This document shows positions 16,020 to 25,510 of a stretch of DNA of 64,000 nt, piece after piece. The first letter of the stretch is position 1; the number at the start of each line of letters is the position of its first letter. The notes under the pieces are model-generated. The model worked only from the letters and a program-made list of their open reading frames with translations, was not told the origin of the DNA and ran no database searches. The DNA is from Hymenobacter citatus (GTDB lineage Bacteria; Bacteroidota; Bacteroidia; Cytophagales; Hymenobacteraceae), in the NCBI RefSeq assembly GCF_014333615.1, contig NZ_JACSCY010000005.1:124001-188000 (forward strand), written 5' to 3'. The position numbers and the translations under genes are program-made.

Positions 16020-17426
16020 ATGTCTGTTATTTCGCCTACCACCACCGACCTCACAGTCGTTACGGCCTTCGCCGACCTGCCCACCGACGTGCTCGACTGG
16101 CTGCACGCCCACGGCGAAATTCGGGAATACCCGAACGGTACTGAAACCATGACGCCCGGCGCGCCCATCGACTATATGCTGGCCGTGCTACGTGGTGGCA
16201 TTCAGTATTTTTCGGTGCAGAACGGGCAGCGCGAGCCTAAGTTTCGGGTTACGGCGGGGCAGATAACCGGGCTCCTACCCTACTCACGCCTGCAAGCTGG
16301 CAAAGGCTACGGCATAACCCTGGGCGACACTACCATTTACCGCCTGCACCGCGACGAGTTTGCCGCGCTGGAAAGCGTGAGCCCCGAATTGGTGCAGCGC
16401 CTGGTGGGCATGATGAGCGACCGGGTGCGCGAGGAAGCCCGCTCGCAGGAGCGCGACGACAAGCTGCGCGCCCTGGGCAAGCTGTCGGCGGGGCTCGCGC
16501 ACGAGCTGAATAATCCGGCCGCCGCCATTGCCCGCGCTGCCGCCAACCTGAGCGAGCAAACCGCCGCCGCGCCTACCCTGCTGCGCGCCCTGGGCGAGCA
16601 TTGCCTCGACCCAGCCGCCCTCATTCAGCTCACGGCTCTGGCTACGGCCACCCCCATCGGCAACGCCGCGCCCATGTCGGCGCTGGCCTGCGCCGACCGG
16701 GAAGACGAGCTGGTGGACTGGCTGGAGGAGCAGGGCGTGCCCGATGGCTACGCGCTAGCTGCCAGCCTGTTGGAAGCCGAGCTGGCCGTACCTGAGCTGA
16801 CTGCTATGGCCGAACAGCTACCCGTGGCAGCGCGCCCGGCAGCCTTTGCCTGGCTGGCAGGGCACCTCACCACCCAGCGCCTGCTGCGCGACATTCAGGA
16901 GGCGGGTAGCCGCATCACGCAGCTGGTAACGGACGTAAAAACCTACTCCCACATGGACCGCGGCACCGACTACGCCCCCCTCGACGTGACGGCCGGCCTG
17001 CGCAGTACGCTCAACATTCTCAGCTACCCCCTGCGCCACAAAAACATAACGGTAGTGCGCGAGTTTGCGCCCGAGCTGCCCAAGGTGCGCGGGCAGGCCA
17101 GCAGCCTCAACCAAGTCTGGACCAACCTCCTCGATAACGCCATCGATGCCCTACCCGACAAAGGCGGCGAAATTACGCTGCGCACGCGCCTGGAAAATGG
17201 GTTTGTGCAGGTGTGCGTCATCGACAATGGCCCCGGCATTCCGGCCGACGTGCTGCCGCGCATCTTCGAGCCGTTTTTCTCTACCAAGCAGGCCGGTGCG
17301 GGTTCTGGTTTAGGTCTCGATATTGCCCAGCGTATTATTGCCAACCACGGCGGCAAGCTGGAGGTCACGTCCAAGCCCGGCCACACCGAGTTCTGCTCCT
17401 GGCTGCCGGCGTATGACGAACGCTAG
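16020..17426 (+). CDS. Histidine kinase with N-terminal cyclic-nucleotide-binding-like domain
   Basis: A 468-residue soluble kinase without membrane segments. Residues about 10-125 look like a cNMP-binding (CRP-type) domain: FADLPTDVLDWLHAHGEIREY, an APIDYMLAVLRGGI strand, ITGLLPYSRL in the phosphate-binding position, and a final helix. The H-box LGKLSAGLAHELNNPAAAI (His about 161) follows. A long helical insert separates it from the ATPase part with N-box NLLDNAIDAL, DNGPGIP and SGLGLDIAQ. The gene is followed 110 bases later by the receiver-reductase fusion, its probable partner. The ATG at 15972 would add 16 unlikely residues. Confidence 0.88.
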   Translation: MSVISPTTTDLTVVTAFADLPTDVLDWLHAHGEIREYPNGTETMTPGAPIDYMLAVLRGGIQYFSVQNGQREPKFRVTAGQITGLLPYSRLQAGKGYGITLGDTTIYRLHRDEFAALESVSPELVQRLVGMMSDRVREEARSQERDDKLRALGKLSAGLAHELNNPAAAIARAAANLSEQTAAAPTLLRALGEHCLDPAALIQLTALATATPIGNAAPMSALACADREDELVDWLEEQGVPDGYALAASLLEAELAVPELTAMAEQLPVAARPAAFAWLAGHLTTQRLLRDIQEAGSRITQLVTDVKTYSHMDRGTDYAPLDVTAGLRSTLNILSYPLRHKNITVVREFAPELPKVRGQASSLNQVWTNLLDNAIDALPDKGGEITLRTRLENGFVQVCVIDNGPGIPADVLPRIFEPFFSTKQAGAGSGLGLDIAQRIIANHGGKLEVTSKPGHTEFCSWLPAYDER

Positions 17427-17441
17427 AACGTCATTTCGAAC
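17427..17441. repeat. Half-copy of the AACGTCATTTCGAAC palindrome arm
   Basis: AACGTCATTTCGAAC directly follows the kinase stop codon and matches the outer arm of the palindrome at 32539-32643. No second arm was seen nearby, so it looks like a remnant or a solo half-site. Confidence 0.45.
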
Positions 17442-17536
17442 ATTCTATTAATCGCCCCTACCTTTAGTTTGCCCTACACCAACGGGCGCGTGCAACGCGC
17501 CCCTACCTCCCTAACCGCCCCTACCCCACAACCCTA

Positions 17537-19201
17537 ATGGCTACCGATAAAAAACCAATCATCCTGGCCGTGGACGACGACCCGCAGGTACTGGGCGCCG
17601 TGGACCGCGACCTGCGCCGGGAGTTCCGGCGCGACTACCGCATTCTGCGCGCCTCCTCGGGCGACGAGGCCCTGGAAATCATCCGGGAGCTGCACCAGCG
17701 CCAGGAGCCGTTGGCCCTCATCCTGGCCGACCAGCGCATGCCGGGCCTGGAAGGAGTAGAGCTGCTGGAACAAGCGCGGGCGCTGTTTCCTGCTACCAAG
17801 CGCGTGCTGCTCACAGCCTACGCCGATACCACCGCCGCCATTCGGGCCATCAACAACGCCCACCTCGACTACTACCTGCTTAAGCCCTGGGACCCACCCG
17901 AGGAGCTGCTCTACCCCAGCCTGCGCGACTTGCTGGCGGCCTGGCAGGCCACCTACCGCCCCCGCTTTGAGGGGCTGCGACTGATTGGGTTTCAATGGTC
18001 GCCGCTTTCGCACGAGCTGAAGGACTTTCTGGCCGGCTACATGGTGCCCTACCAATGGCTCGACTACGAGAATAACGCCGACGCGGAAGCTTTGCTGGCC
18101 GGCACTGAGTACACCGCGGCCGATTTACCGGTAGTTATTTTTGAAGACGGCTCGGCCCTGGCCCGGCCCGAACGGGCAGCCATTGCCACTAAGATCGGGT
18201 TGGCTTCCAAGGCCGAACAAGAGCTGTACGATGTGGTAGTGGTAGGCGCCGGCCCGGCCGGGCTGGCTGCCGCCGTATACGGGGCATCGGAAGGGCTGAA
18301 AACGCTGGTGATTGAGCGCCAGACGCCCGGCGGACAGGCCGGTACCAGCTCCCGCATCGAAAACTATCTGGGTTTCCCCACGGGCCTGAGCGGCGCTGAA
18401 CTCACGCACCGCGCCTGGATGCAGGCCACCCGCCTGGGCGCCGAGCTGCTGGCCCCGCAGGAGGTACAGGAAATGTGCGTGCAGGATGGCTATTATAAGG
18501 TACTGACCCTCACCGACGGCAGCGAAATCCGAACGCGCGCCGTGGTGCTGACCACCGGCGTGAGCTACCGCCAGCTGCAAGTGCCCGGCATGGACCGCCT
18601 CAACGGGGCCGGCATCTACTACGGCGCCGCCCGCACCGAGGCCCGCTCCTGCGAGCAGCGCGACGTGTACATTGTGGGCGGCGGCAACTCGGCGGGACAG
18701 GCCGCTATGTACCTGGCTACCTACGCCCGCCACGTGTATATCCTGATTCGGGGCGAGTCGCTGGCTGCCAGCATGTCGGCTTACCTGATTGAGCAGATCG
18801 GCAACACGCCCAATATCACCATTATGTCTTTTACGCAGGTGCAGGAGGTGCGCGGCGACGGACATCTGGAAGAAGTTGTCATCAACACCAACGGCCAGGT
18901 AGAGACACGCGAGGCGCAGGCCTTGTTCATCTTCATCGGTACCAAGCCCAGCACCGAGTGGGTGCAGGACAGCGTGATTTGCGACCCCAAGGGCTTCTTG
19001 CTCACCGGCCGCGACCTAGTGGCCGATCCGCGCTACCCCCAGGCCTGGAAGCACAATCGGGAGCCCTACCTCCTCGAAACCTGCGTGCCCGGCGTGTTTG
19101 CGGCCGGCGATGCCCGCACCGGTGCCATGGCCCGCGTAGCCTCGGCCGTGGGCGAGGGTTCTATGGCCATCAAGTTTGTGCACCAATATCTGGATGAGTA
19201 G
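17537..19201 (+). CDS. Receiver domain - glutaredoxin-like domain - thioredoxin-reductase-like FAD protein
   Basis: A 554-residue fusion. Residues 8-135 are a response-regulator receiver with acidic DDD at 13-15, phosphoacceptor Asp 65 (ADQRMPG), Thr 93 and Lys 116 (LLKPW). Residues about 146-222 look like a glutaredoxin/thioredoxin fold in which the redox cysteines are replaced (GFQWSPLSHELKDFL), but the cis-Pro strand LPVVIFEDGS remains. Residues 230-554 are a thioredoxin-reductase-like module with FAD motif VVVVGAGPAGLAAA, NADP motif VYIVGGGNSAGQAA and closing FAAGDARTGA. The reductase CxxC is absent: the position reads IYYGAARTEARSC. The upstream cNMP-type kinase is the likely phosphodonor. 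Confidence 0.92.
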   Translation: MATDKKPIILAVDDDPQVLGAVDRDLRREFRRDYRILRASSGDEALEIIRELHQRQEPLALILADQRMPGLEGVELLEQARALFPATKRVLLTAYADTTAAIRAINNAHLDYYLLKPWDPPEELLYPSLRDLLAAWQATYRPRFEGLRLIGFQWSPLSHELKDFLAGYMVPYQWLDYENNADAEALLAGTEYTAADLPVVIFEDGSALARPERAAIATKIGLASKAEQELYDVVVVGAGPAGLAAAVYGASEGLKTLVIERQTPGGQAGTSSRIENYLGFPTGLSGAELTHRAWMQATRLGAELLAPQEVQEMCVQDGYYKVLTLTDGSEIRTRAVVLTTGVSYRQLQVPGMDRLNGAGIYYGAARTEARSCEQRDVYIVGGGNSAGQAAMYLATYARHVYILIRGESLAASMSAYLIEQIGNTPNITIMSFTQVQEVRGDGHLEEVVINTNGQVETREAQALFIFIGTKPSTEWVQDSVICDPKGFLLTGRDLVADPRYPQAWKHNREPYLLETCVPGVFAAGDARTGAMARVASAVGEGSMAIKFVHQYLDE

Positions 19202-19238
19202 ACGGTAATGGCTGGCCTGGCAGACGCGTAGAGTAGCC

Positions 19239-19274
19239 GGGGTAGGCCGTTGCGTGGTTGCTACCGCCTACCCC
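19239..19274 (+). terminator. Hairpin downstream of the reductase fusion gene
   Basis: GGGGTAGGC pairs with GCCTACCCC (9 bp, 18-base loop) 37 bases past the stop. There is no clear T-run, so the terminator call is weak. Confidence 0.4.
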
Positions 19275-19387
19275 AGATCCGGCGCGTGTTAAGTCCGTAT
19301 TTCCGTCAGGGTGATTTTACGAAAAAAGGCGGGCTATAAAGTAGTTATCGGCACAGATCCTCGGGGTGTCACTTGCTTCGCACAAGC

Positions 19388-19681
19388 ATGTCTGCCATGA
19401 TGGTTATCCGCCATGAACTGCTGCCCACCACCGCCGAAACGGCCCTGGCCACTCACGGGGCACAGGCCTGCTAGCAGCGCCTGGTCCTGTGCCAGTTACC
19501 CACCACGATTGAGCGCATTCTGCAACAGGTATTGGCTGGCCCCGAAAACCCGTTGCATATGGTGCCTACCCTCGACGATGCCCTGCTCCTGGCATCGTCC
19601 CTGGCTACGGTTCTGCTTGCGGTAGCGGCCACCGCTGTAGTCAAAAAAATCTTCGTACACTTGACTTACGGGCCTTTTTAA
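19388..19681 (+). pseudogene. Small ORF broken by an in-frame TAG
   Basis: From ATG 19388 the frame reads MSAMMVIRHELLPTTAETAL, meets a TAG at 19472-19474, then continues open for 68 more codons to TAA 19681 in the same frame. The downstream part reads LVLCQLPTTIERIL, then MVPTLDDALLLASS, then a hydrophobic stretch (LATVLLAVAATAVV) and a basic C-terminus. Codon choice on both sides looks coding. A CAG-to-TAG transition would explain the break (the next codon is CAG). The intact protein would be about 97 residues with one membrane helix. It precedes the large kinase gene by 14 bases. A sequencing error cannot be excluded. Confidence 0.45.
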
Positions 19682-19695
19682 CCCGTTTGCGCTGT

Positions 19696-22600
19696 ATGGA
19701 TCTTCCGCATTCCGCCCCGTCCGACTCTTCGCCGCTGGCTGCTCTGGCCACAGCCACGGCACTGCTCGATGCGCTGCCCTGGGGCGTATTGATGCTCGAC
19801 GCGGCGGGTGTAATCCGGCACATCAACCAGCAGGCCGCCTACTGGTGCGGCACCCCGCCCGAGGAATTGCTGAACCAGCCCTTGGCCGAGGCCCCATTGC
19901 CGCCCATACTGAGCACGGCGATACAACACGTGCTGGCATCTGATGCAGCTGTGCCCCACGAAGTGCGGCTGCCGCCAACTGCGTTGTGGCTTAGCCTCAA
20001 AGCAGTTCCCGCTCCGGCCGGGCAGCAGTGGGTGTTCTGGGAAGACATAACGCCCCGCAAACAGGCCGAAGTAGCGCAGCAGCGTAGCAGCCGGTTGCTG
20101 CTGGATATGGAGGCCGTGGCCCACACCGGCTCCTACGATGCCGACCTGGCCACCGGCGACTTTTATTTCTCCGATGGCATGTACCGACTGTTTGGGGAAC
20201 CGCCGCAGTCGTTTGTACCCTCGCTGGAATCTATTGATGCCCGTTCACACCCCGACGATGTAATCACAGTGCAGCAAGTGCTTGACAAGGCCATGCGCAC
20301 CCGGCAGCCCTACACCTACCGCCGCCGCATTCGGCGCGCCGACGGCGCGTGGCGCACCCTCGAGGCGCACGGTGAAGTGCGAGCCAACGCAGCCGGCCAC
20401 GCCGTGCAGCTGCGCGGCTTGGTGCAGGACATCACCGAGCGGGTGCAAGCGGAGCAGGCGCTACACGACAGCCGCGAGTTGCTGCGCGCCACCATCGACA
20501 GCTCCCTGGACATGGTGCAGGTGTTTGAGGCCGTGCGCGACGAGCAAGGGGCGGTGATAGACTTTGCCTGGGTGCTCAACAATGCCACAGCCGAGCAGCA
20601 ATACGGCAACGTCATCGGCCAGCGCCTGCTTCAACTAAACCCCGGCGTGGTGGAGGAAGGCATCTTCGATACCTTCCGGCAGGTACTCGAAACGGGCGTG
20701 CCCAACCAGAGCGAGCGGCACTACGTGCACGAGCAGTTCAACGGCTGGTTTCACCAGTCTACTGTGAAGCAGTTCAACGGCGTGACTACCACCACCCACA
20801 ACATCACCGAGCGCAAACGCGCCGAGCAGGAGCTGCGCGAGACAAAAGAGCTGTTGCAAGCCACGCTGGACAGCTCCCACTACGTGGTACAGGTCTTCCA
20901 AGCAGTACGCGACGCCAGTGGGAAAATTGTCGATTTTACCTGGGTTCTCACCAACCAAGTGTGGCTGAAACAGTACGGCGGGCTCATGACCGGCAAAAGC
21001 CTGCTGCACGAAAACCCGGGAGTAGTGGAAACAGGGTTGTTCGAGTTATTTGTGCAGGTGACCGAAACCGGCGTGCCCGTCGACCACGAGCAGTACTACG
21101 CGCATGAGCAGTTTGGGGCGTGGTTTCACCAAACCCTGGTGCGAATGGGCGACGGCTTCGTGATGAACACCCTCGATATCACCGAGCGCAAGCAAGCCGA
21201 GCAACAGCTGCAGGAAAGCAAGGACCTCATCCAAACGGTGTTCGACGTTTCCCTGAATCCCATTGCCTATCACCAGGCCGTGCGCGACGCTGCGGGTCAG
21301 ATTATCGACTTCGATTTTCGATTGCAAAACCGGGAGGCGCGCCGATACACCACCGAAAGTGAGGAAGGCAAGCGCTACCCAGAAGCCTACCCAGAAGCCT
21401 ACCCAGGCATACTGGATACCACCGTGTTTGGACTGTACAGCGAGGTAGTTGAAACCGGGCGCCCGCTGAATACGGAAGTACAGCTCACGCTTAAGGGTAT
21501 CACCTACTGGTTTCACCTACTGGCCGCCAAGCTCGGCGACGGCCTCGTGGCTTCGGTTGTGGATGTGACCGAGCGCAAGCAAACGCAAGAAGAACTATTG
21601 CGTCTGAAGGACGAACTGGCGCAACAGGCTTTAGACCGCTACCGCACCTTGTTCGAAACCATCGACGAGGGTTTTTGCGTGATGGAGCTGGAGCTGGACG
21701 ACCAAGGACAGGTAGCGGACATCATCTACCGCGAAGCCAACGCAGCGTTTGCGCAGCACGCGGGCTTTGGTAATGTGGTGGGCAAACGGGCCAGCGAGGT
21801 CTTTCCGCGCATCGAGCCGCACTGGGTGAGCAGCCTAACCCACGTGCAGCAAACCGGTACTCCAGAGCGGCTAGAGGGCTACAACGCCGATACCAACCGC
21901 TGGTTTACGCTCCAGTATTCGCGCGTGGGCGGCGCGGGTAGTCCGTTTGTGGCTGCTGTGTTCAACGACATCACCGAGCGCAAGCAGCGCGAGCAGCGGC
22001 AGGAGTTCCTGCTGACCTTCTCCGACGCGCTGCGCGCCGAGCCCAACGTAGATGCCGTGGCCAACCGTGCGCTTGCCCTGCTCATCGAGCAACTACGGCT
22101 CGACCGTAGCTACATTGCCACCTATCGCTTAGACGAAAACTACGCCGACGTCGATTATCAACTCGGCAACGACAGTGTAGCACCGCTACCCGATTATTTC
22201 GTGCTGTCCGACTACCCCGAGGCCTTTAAGACCACACTCAGAAAGACCGTTGTTATAAACGACGATTTTGAACGACAAGGCCTGTCGGAAGCCGAGAAGC
22301 GTAACAGTGAAAAGTTGGGCCTGCGGGCAATAGTGGCGGCCACGTTGCGTGAAGAAAACAAACCACTCTGGTCACTGGTCGCCATCAGCTCGCGCCCGCG
22401 CCGCTGGACACTGGGCGAAATTGACCTGGTTGAAGAAGTGGCCGAGCGTACCTTGGCGGCGCTGGAGCACGCCCGTGCCGAAGAAGCCCTGACCGCTAGC
22501 GAGCAGCGACTGCGGGCGCTAATTACAAACCTGCCAGGGGCCGCCGCCTTTGTGGTGGGTCACGACCTGCGCTACCAGTTGGCCGGCGGCGAAGCCCTCG

Positions 22601-24747
22601 ACGCGTCTGGCCTTAATCCAGCCGACCTCGTAGGCCACACCGTAGCCGAGGCCATGCCGCCCGAGCTAGTACCCCAGTACGAAGCCCACTACCGGCAGGC
22701 ACTAGCTGGGCAAGGCTTTGCGCTGGAGCATACGGCCCACGGCCGCACGTTCATTTCGCGTGGGGTGTCGCTGCTGGATGCCGCCGGACAGCCCGAGGCG
22801 GCACTGGTCGTGAGCTACGACATCACGGCCCGCAAGCAAGCCGAGGAGGCCCTACTGGTGTCGGAAACGAAGTACCGCACCCTCTTTGAGACGATGGACC
22901 AGGGCTTCGGCATCGGCCAGGTGCTGCCTGCCAACGAGGCCGCTGGCACGCCCCTGGATTGGCAGTGGCTGGAGGTGAACCCCCAGTTTGAGCGTCTGAC
23001 CGGCCTACCCCGCGCCGACGTACTCAGCCAAACGACGCGCCAGCTGATACCCGGCCTGGAAGAAATCTGGTACGAGCGTTACGCCCAAGCCGCCGCGGGC
23101 GAAACGGTCAATTTTGAGTCGTATTCGTCTGTGCTTGAGCGCTGGTTTGATGTGTATGCCTTTGCCCTGGGGCCGTCTAACCACCGCCGGGTAGCAGTGC
23201 TGTTCAGCAATACTTCGGAGCAGAAGCAAGTGGAAATGGCACTGCGCGAAGCCGAGGAACATTACCGTCAACAGCTGGAGCAGCAAGTAATTGAGCGCAC
23301 CCAACAGTTGCAGGAAAGCCGCGACCTGCTACAGTCGGTACTCGACACCAGCCCCATGATTATTGCTGTGCTTCAGGCCGTGCGTGGAATAGATAACACC
23401 GTCGAAGACTTCGTTTTTACATTGGCCAACAAGGCACAGGAGCGCATCTCCGGCCGTACGGATTTAGTGGGTCAGCATCAGAAGCTCTTGTATCCGGGCA
23501 TACGGAAAAATGGCGTATGGGAAGTCATGTTGCGTGCCTTGGCGAGCGGTCAGCCGCAACAGCTTGAGTATTACTACCCGTATGAGGGCTTTAACCACTG
23601 GTTCTTGAGCTTGTTTGACCAGCTAGGCGACAGTGTGGTAAGCATTACGCTTGATATTACTGCCAGCAAGCAGGCTGAGCAGGAGCGCCTGAAAAACCTG
23701 CACCTGCTAGAGCAAGCCGAGGCGGTAGCAGGGCTGGGCAGCTGGGACTACGACCTGTTGAGCGGCAAGTTTACGTGGTCGGATGGCATGTATCAGCTGT
23801 TTGGGATACCACTGGGGCAGCTCGTCAGCCCCGCCATCTATTTGCACTTGGTGATAGACGAAGACCGACCTCGCGCCGAGCAGCTCATACAACGCCTAAC
23901 TACGGGCAGCGGTAGCTTCGAGGAAACCCTACGCCTGCGCGTGGCAGAACAGGTGAAGACTATACGCACCAAGGCCGTCGTGCTCCGCAACGAGACCGGC
24001 CAGCCGGTGCGGGTACTGGGTGTCGATTTGGACATCAGCGAGTTGCAACGCCTCGAAGCCGACAACCTGCGCCTGCGGCTCACGCAGCAGCAAGCCTTGT
24101 TTGAGGCCGTACAGACGGCCCAGGAGGCCGAGCGCAAACGCTTGGCCGAGAGCCTGCACAATGGCATTGGTCAGGTTTTGTATGCTACCAAGCTGCGTCT
24201 CGACCGCCTACACGCCCTGCCGCCGGGCACCGCTCCCGCCCTGACCACTGCCCACCGCGAGGCCAGTCAGCTGCTGGTAGAAGCCATCCGTCAGACCCGC
24301 GCCCTCTCGCACGAGCTGGTGCCGCTGGCTCTGGCAGATTTCGGACTGGCGGCTGCCCTAAACGACATCTGCCAGAAGATGAGCACCCCACGCCTGCGCC
24401 TGCACTGCCATGTAGCGCTCGACGCCGATTCTGCTCCCCTACCCTCTGCGCTGCAAATGGCGCTTTACCGCATGGCCCAGGAGCTGGTGCAAAATATTGT
24501 GAAACACGCCCACCATGCTACCGAGGCCAGCCTGGAGCTGGAAACTATGCCCGGCTGGGTGCTGCTACGCGCTGAAGACAACGGTCCGGGCTTTACGGAG
24601 GCCTCAGTCAATAGCCCCGGCCTGGGTTTGCGCACCATCCGCGACCGGGTAGCGCTGCTCCGGGGCCAGCTACAAATGGGCTCTGCGCCTACCGCCGGCG
24701 CGTACGTGCGCATCCGCATTCCCTACCCTGATACGCCAACCGCATGA
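19696..24747 (+). CDS. Giant multi-PAS sensor histidine kinase (HisKA_3 type)
   Basis: A 1683-residue cytoplasmic kinase; no membrane segment is seen. About ten PAS-like units can be marked by their closing ITERK(Q/R) motifs, with a GAF domain at about residues 765-925 after the sixth (FSDALRAEPNVDAVANRALALL). The phosphotransfer region is HisKA_3: EAERKRLAESLHNGIGQ, with His at about 1483. The ATPase domain at the end has ELVQNIVKHA, AEDNGPGF and GLGLRTIRDRVALL. This is the NarX/DegS-like type that pairs with LuxR-type regulators. It overlaps exactly such a regulator by four bases (ATGA). One PAS has a YPEA duplication. The start at ATG 19696 was preferred to TTG 19687. Confidence 0.93.
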   Translation: MDLPHSAPSDSSPLAALATATALLDALPWGVLMLDAAGVIRHINQQAAYWCGTPPEELLNQPLAEAPLPPILSTAIQHVLASDAAVPHEVRLPPTALWLSLKAVPAPAGQQWVFWEDITPRKQAEVAQQRSSRLLLDMEAVAHTGSYDADLATGDFYFSDGMYRLFGEPPQSFVPSLESIDARSHPDDVITVQQVLDKAMRTRQPYTYRRRIRRADGAWRTLEAHGEVRANAAGHAVQLRGLVQDITERVQAEQALHDSRELLRATIDSSLDMVQVFEAVRDEQGAVIDFAWVLNNATAEQQYGNVIGQRLLQLNPGVVEEGIFDTFRQVLETGVPNQSERHYVHEQFNGWFHQSTVKQFNGVTTTTHNITERKRAEQELRETKELLQATLDSSHYVVQVFQAVRDASGKIVDFTWVLTNQVWLKQYGGLMTGKSLLHENPGVVETGLFELFVQVTETGVPVDHEQYYAHEQFGAWFHQTLVRMGDGFVMNTLDITERKQAEQQLQESKDLIQTVFDVSLNPIAYHQAVRDAAGQIIDFDFRLQNREARRYTTESEEGKRYPEAYPEAYPGILDTTVFGLYSEVVETGRPLNTEVQLTLKGITYWFHLLAAKLGDGLVASVVDVTERKQTQEELLRLKDELAQQALDRYRTLFETIDEGFCVMELELDDQGQVADIIYREANAAFAQHAGFGNVVGKRASEVFPRIEPHWVSSLTHVQQTGTPERLEGYNADTNRWFTLQYSRVGGAGSPFVAAVFNDITERKQREQRQEFLLTFSDALRAEPNVDAVANRALALLIEQLRLDRSYIATYRLDENYADVDYQLGNDSVAPLPDYFVLSDYPEAFKTTLRKTVVINDDFERQGLSEAEKRNSEKLGLRAIVAATLREENKPLWSLVAISSRPRRWTLGEIDLVEEVAERTLAALEHARAEEALTASEQRLRALITNLPGAAAFVVGHDLRYQLAGGEALDASGLNPADLVGHTVAEAMPPELVPQYEAHYRQALAGQGFALEHTAHGRTFISRGVSLLDAAGQPEAALVVSYDITARKQAEEALLVSETKYRTLFETMDQGFGIGQVLPANEAAGTPLDWQWLEVNPQFERLTGLPRADVLSQTTRQLIPGLEEIWYERYAQAAAGETVNFESYSSVLERWFDVYAFALGPSNHRRVAVLFSNTSEQKQVEMALREAEEHYRQQLEQQVIERTQQLQESRDLLQSVLDTSPMIIAVLQAVRGIDNTVEDFVFTLANKAQERISGRTDLVGQHQKLLYPGIRKNGVWEVMLRALASGQPQQLEYYYPYEGFNHWFLSLFDQLGDSVVSITLDITASKQAEQERLKNLHLLEQAEAVAGLGSWDYDLLSGKFTWSDGMYQLFGIPLGQLVSPAIYLHLVIDEDRPRAEQLIQRLTTGSGSFEETLRLRVAEQVKTIRTKAVVLRNETGQPVRVLGVDLDISELQRLEADNLRLRLTQQQALFEAVQTAQEAERKRLAESLHNGIGQVLYATKLRLDRLHALPPGTAPALTTAHREASQLLVEAIRQTRALSHELVPLALADFGLAAALNDICQKMSTPRLRLHCHVALDADSAPLPSALQMALYRMAQELVQNIVKHAHHATEASLELETMPGWVLLRAEDNGPGFTEASVNSPGLGLRTIRDRVALLRGQLQMGSAPTAGAYVRIRIPYPDTPTA

Positions 24748-25385
24748 TTCGTCTTTTCCTCGTGGATGACCACGCCGTACTGCGCCACGGCCTGCGTGCC
24801 CTCCTGCAGCAAGAGCCTGACCTGCAAGTAGTAGGCGAAGCCGAAAACGGCGAACAGCTGCTTGCCCAGCTACCGACTACCCCCTGCGATGTGGTGCTGT
24901 TGGACCTGCACATGCCGGGCCTCGATGGCCTGGCTACCACTCAAAGGCTACAGGCAGAGTTTCCAGAGGTGCGGGTGTTGATTCTCTCGATGGTAGACCA
25001 CCCCCGGTCTATTGGGCAAGTGCTAGGGGCCGGCGCCTCGGGCTATGTGCTCAAAAACACAGGCCACGATGAGCTGGTGGTGGGCGTGCAGGCTGTTGCC
25101 GCTGGCCGACGCTTCCTCTGCTCCGAGCTAGGGTTGGCCATGTTGGAGAAGGTGCTGGTGAGCGTTCTGGAGCTACCTCCTCAGCCCACGAGTGGCCTCT
25201 CGGCGCGCGAGCACGAGATTTTACAACTGGTAGCCGATGGCCTGACTACTGCCCAGATTGCCGACAAGCTCTTTACTAGTCCGCGCACGGTGGAAACACA
25301 CCGCCAAAACATCATGGAAAAAACCGGTGCCAAAAACACGGCGGCCCTAGTGAAAATTGCCGTTAGCAAGGGCTGGCTAACGTAA
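24744..25385 (+). CDS. NarL/LuxR-type response regulator
   Basis: A 213-residue two-domain regulator. The receiver has DDH near residue 8, phosphoacceptor Asp in VVLLDLHMPGLDG (about residue 54), and the Lys in GYVLKNTGHDELV. The C-terminal GerE/LuxR helix-turn-helix reads SAREHEILQLVADGLTTAQIADKL, with TVETHRQNIMEKTGAKN as recognition helix. It overlaps the upstream kinase gene by 4 bases, so the two are translationally coupled and surely form a two-component pair. Targets are not visible; the next genes start 125 bases downstream. Confidence 0.95.
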   Translation: MIRLFLVDDHAVLRHGLRALLQQEPDLQVVGEAENGEQLLAQLPTTPCDVVLLDLHMPGLDGLATTQRLQAEFPEVRVLILSMVDHPRSIGQVLGAGASGYVLKNTGHDELVVGVQAVAAGRRFLCSELGLAMLEKVLVSVLELPPQPTSGLSAREHEILQLVADGLTTAQIADKLFTSPRTVETHRQNIMEKTGAKNTAALVKIAVSKGWLT

Positions 25386-25510
25386 GTCGACTCCGTTAGT
25401 CCGTTACTTGCCAGGCTTGGCCGGGCCTCCCCTCCCCTTCGCGTCAAAACAGAACCCTACCCTTCCTGGTATAGAAAAACCGCTGTTATCACGGGCTACT
25501 GGCTTTGCGT

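Noticed and set aside
19496-19762. A minus-strand ORF across the broken small gene
   Set aside because: It overlaps the start of the giant kinase gene and has no coding features; the plus-strand broken frame is more convincing.
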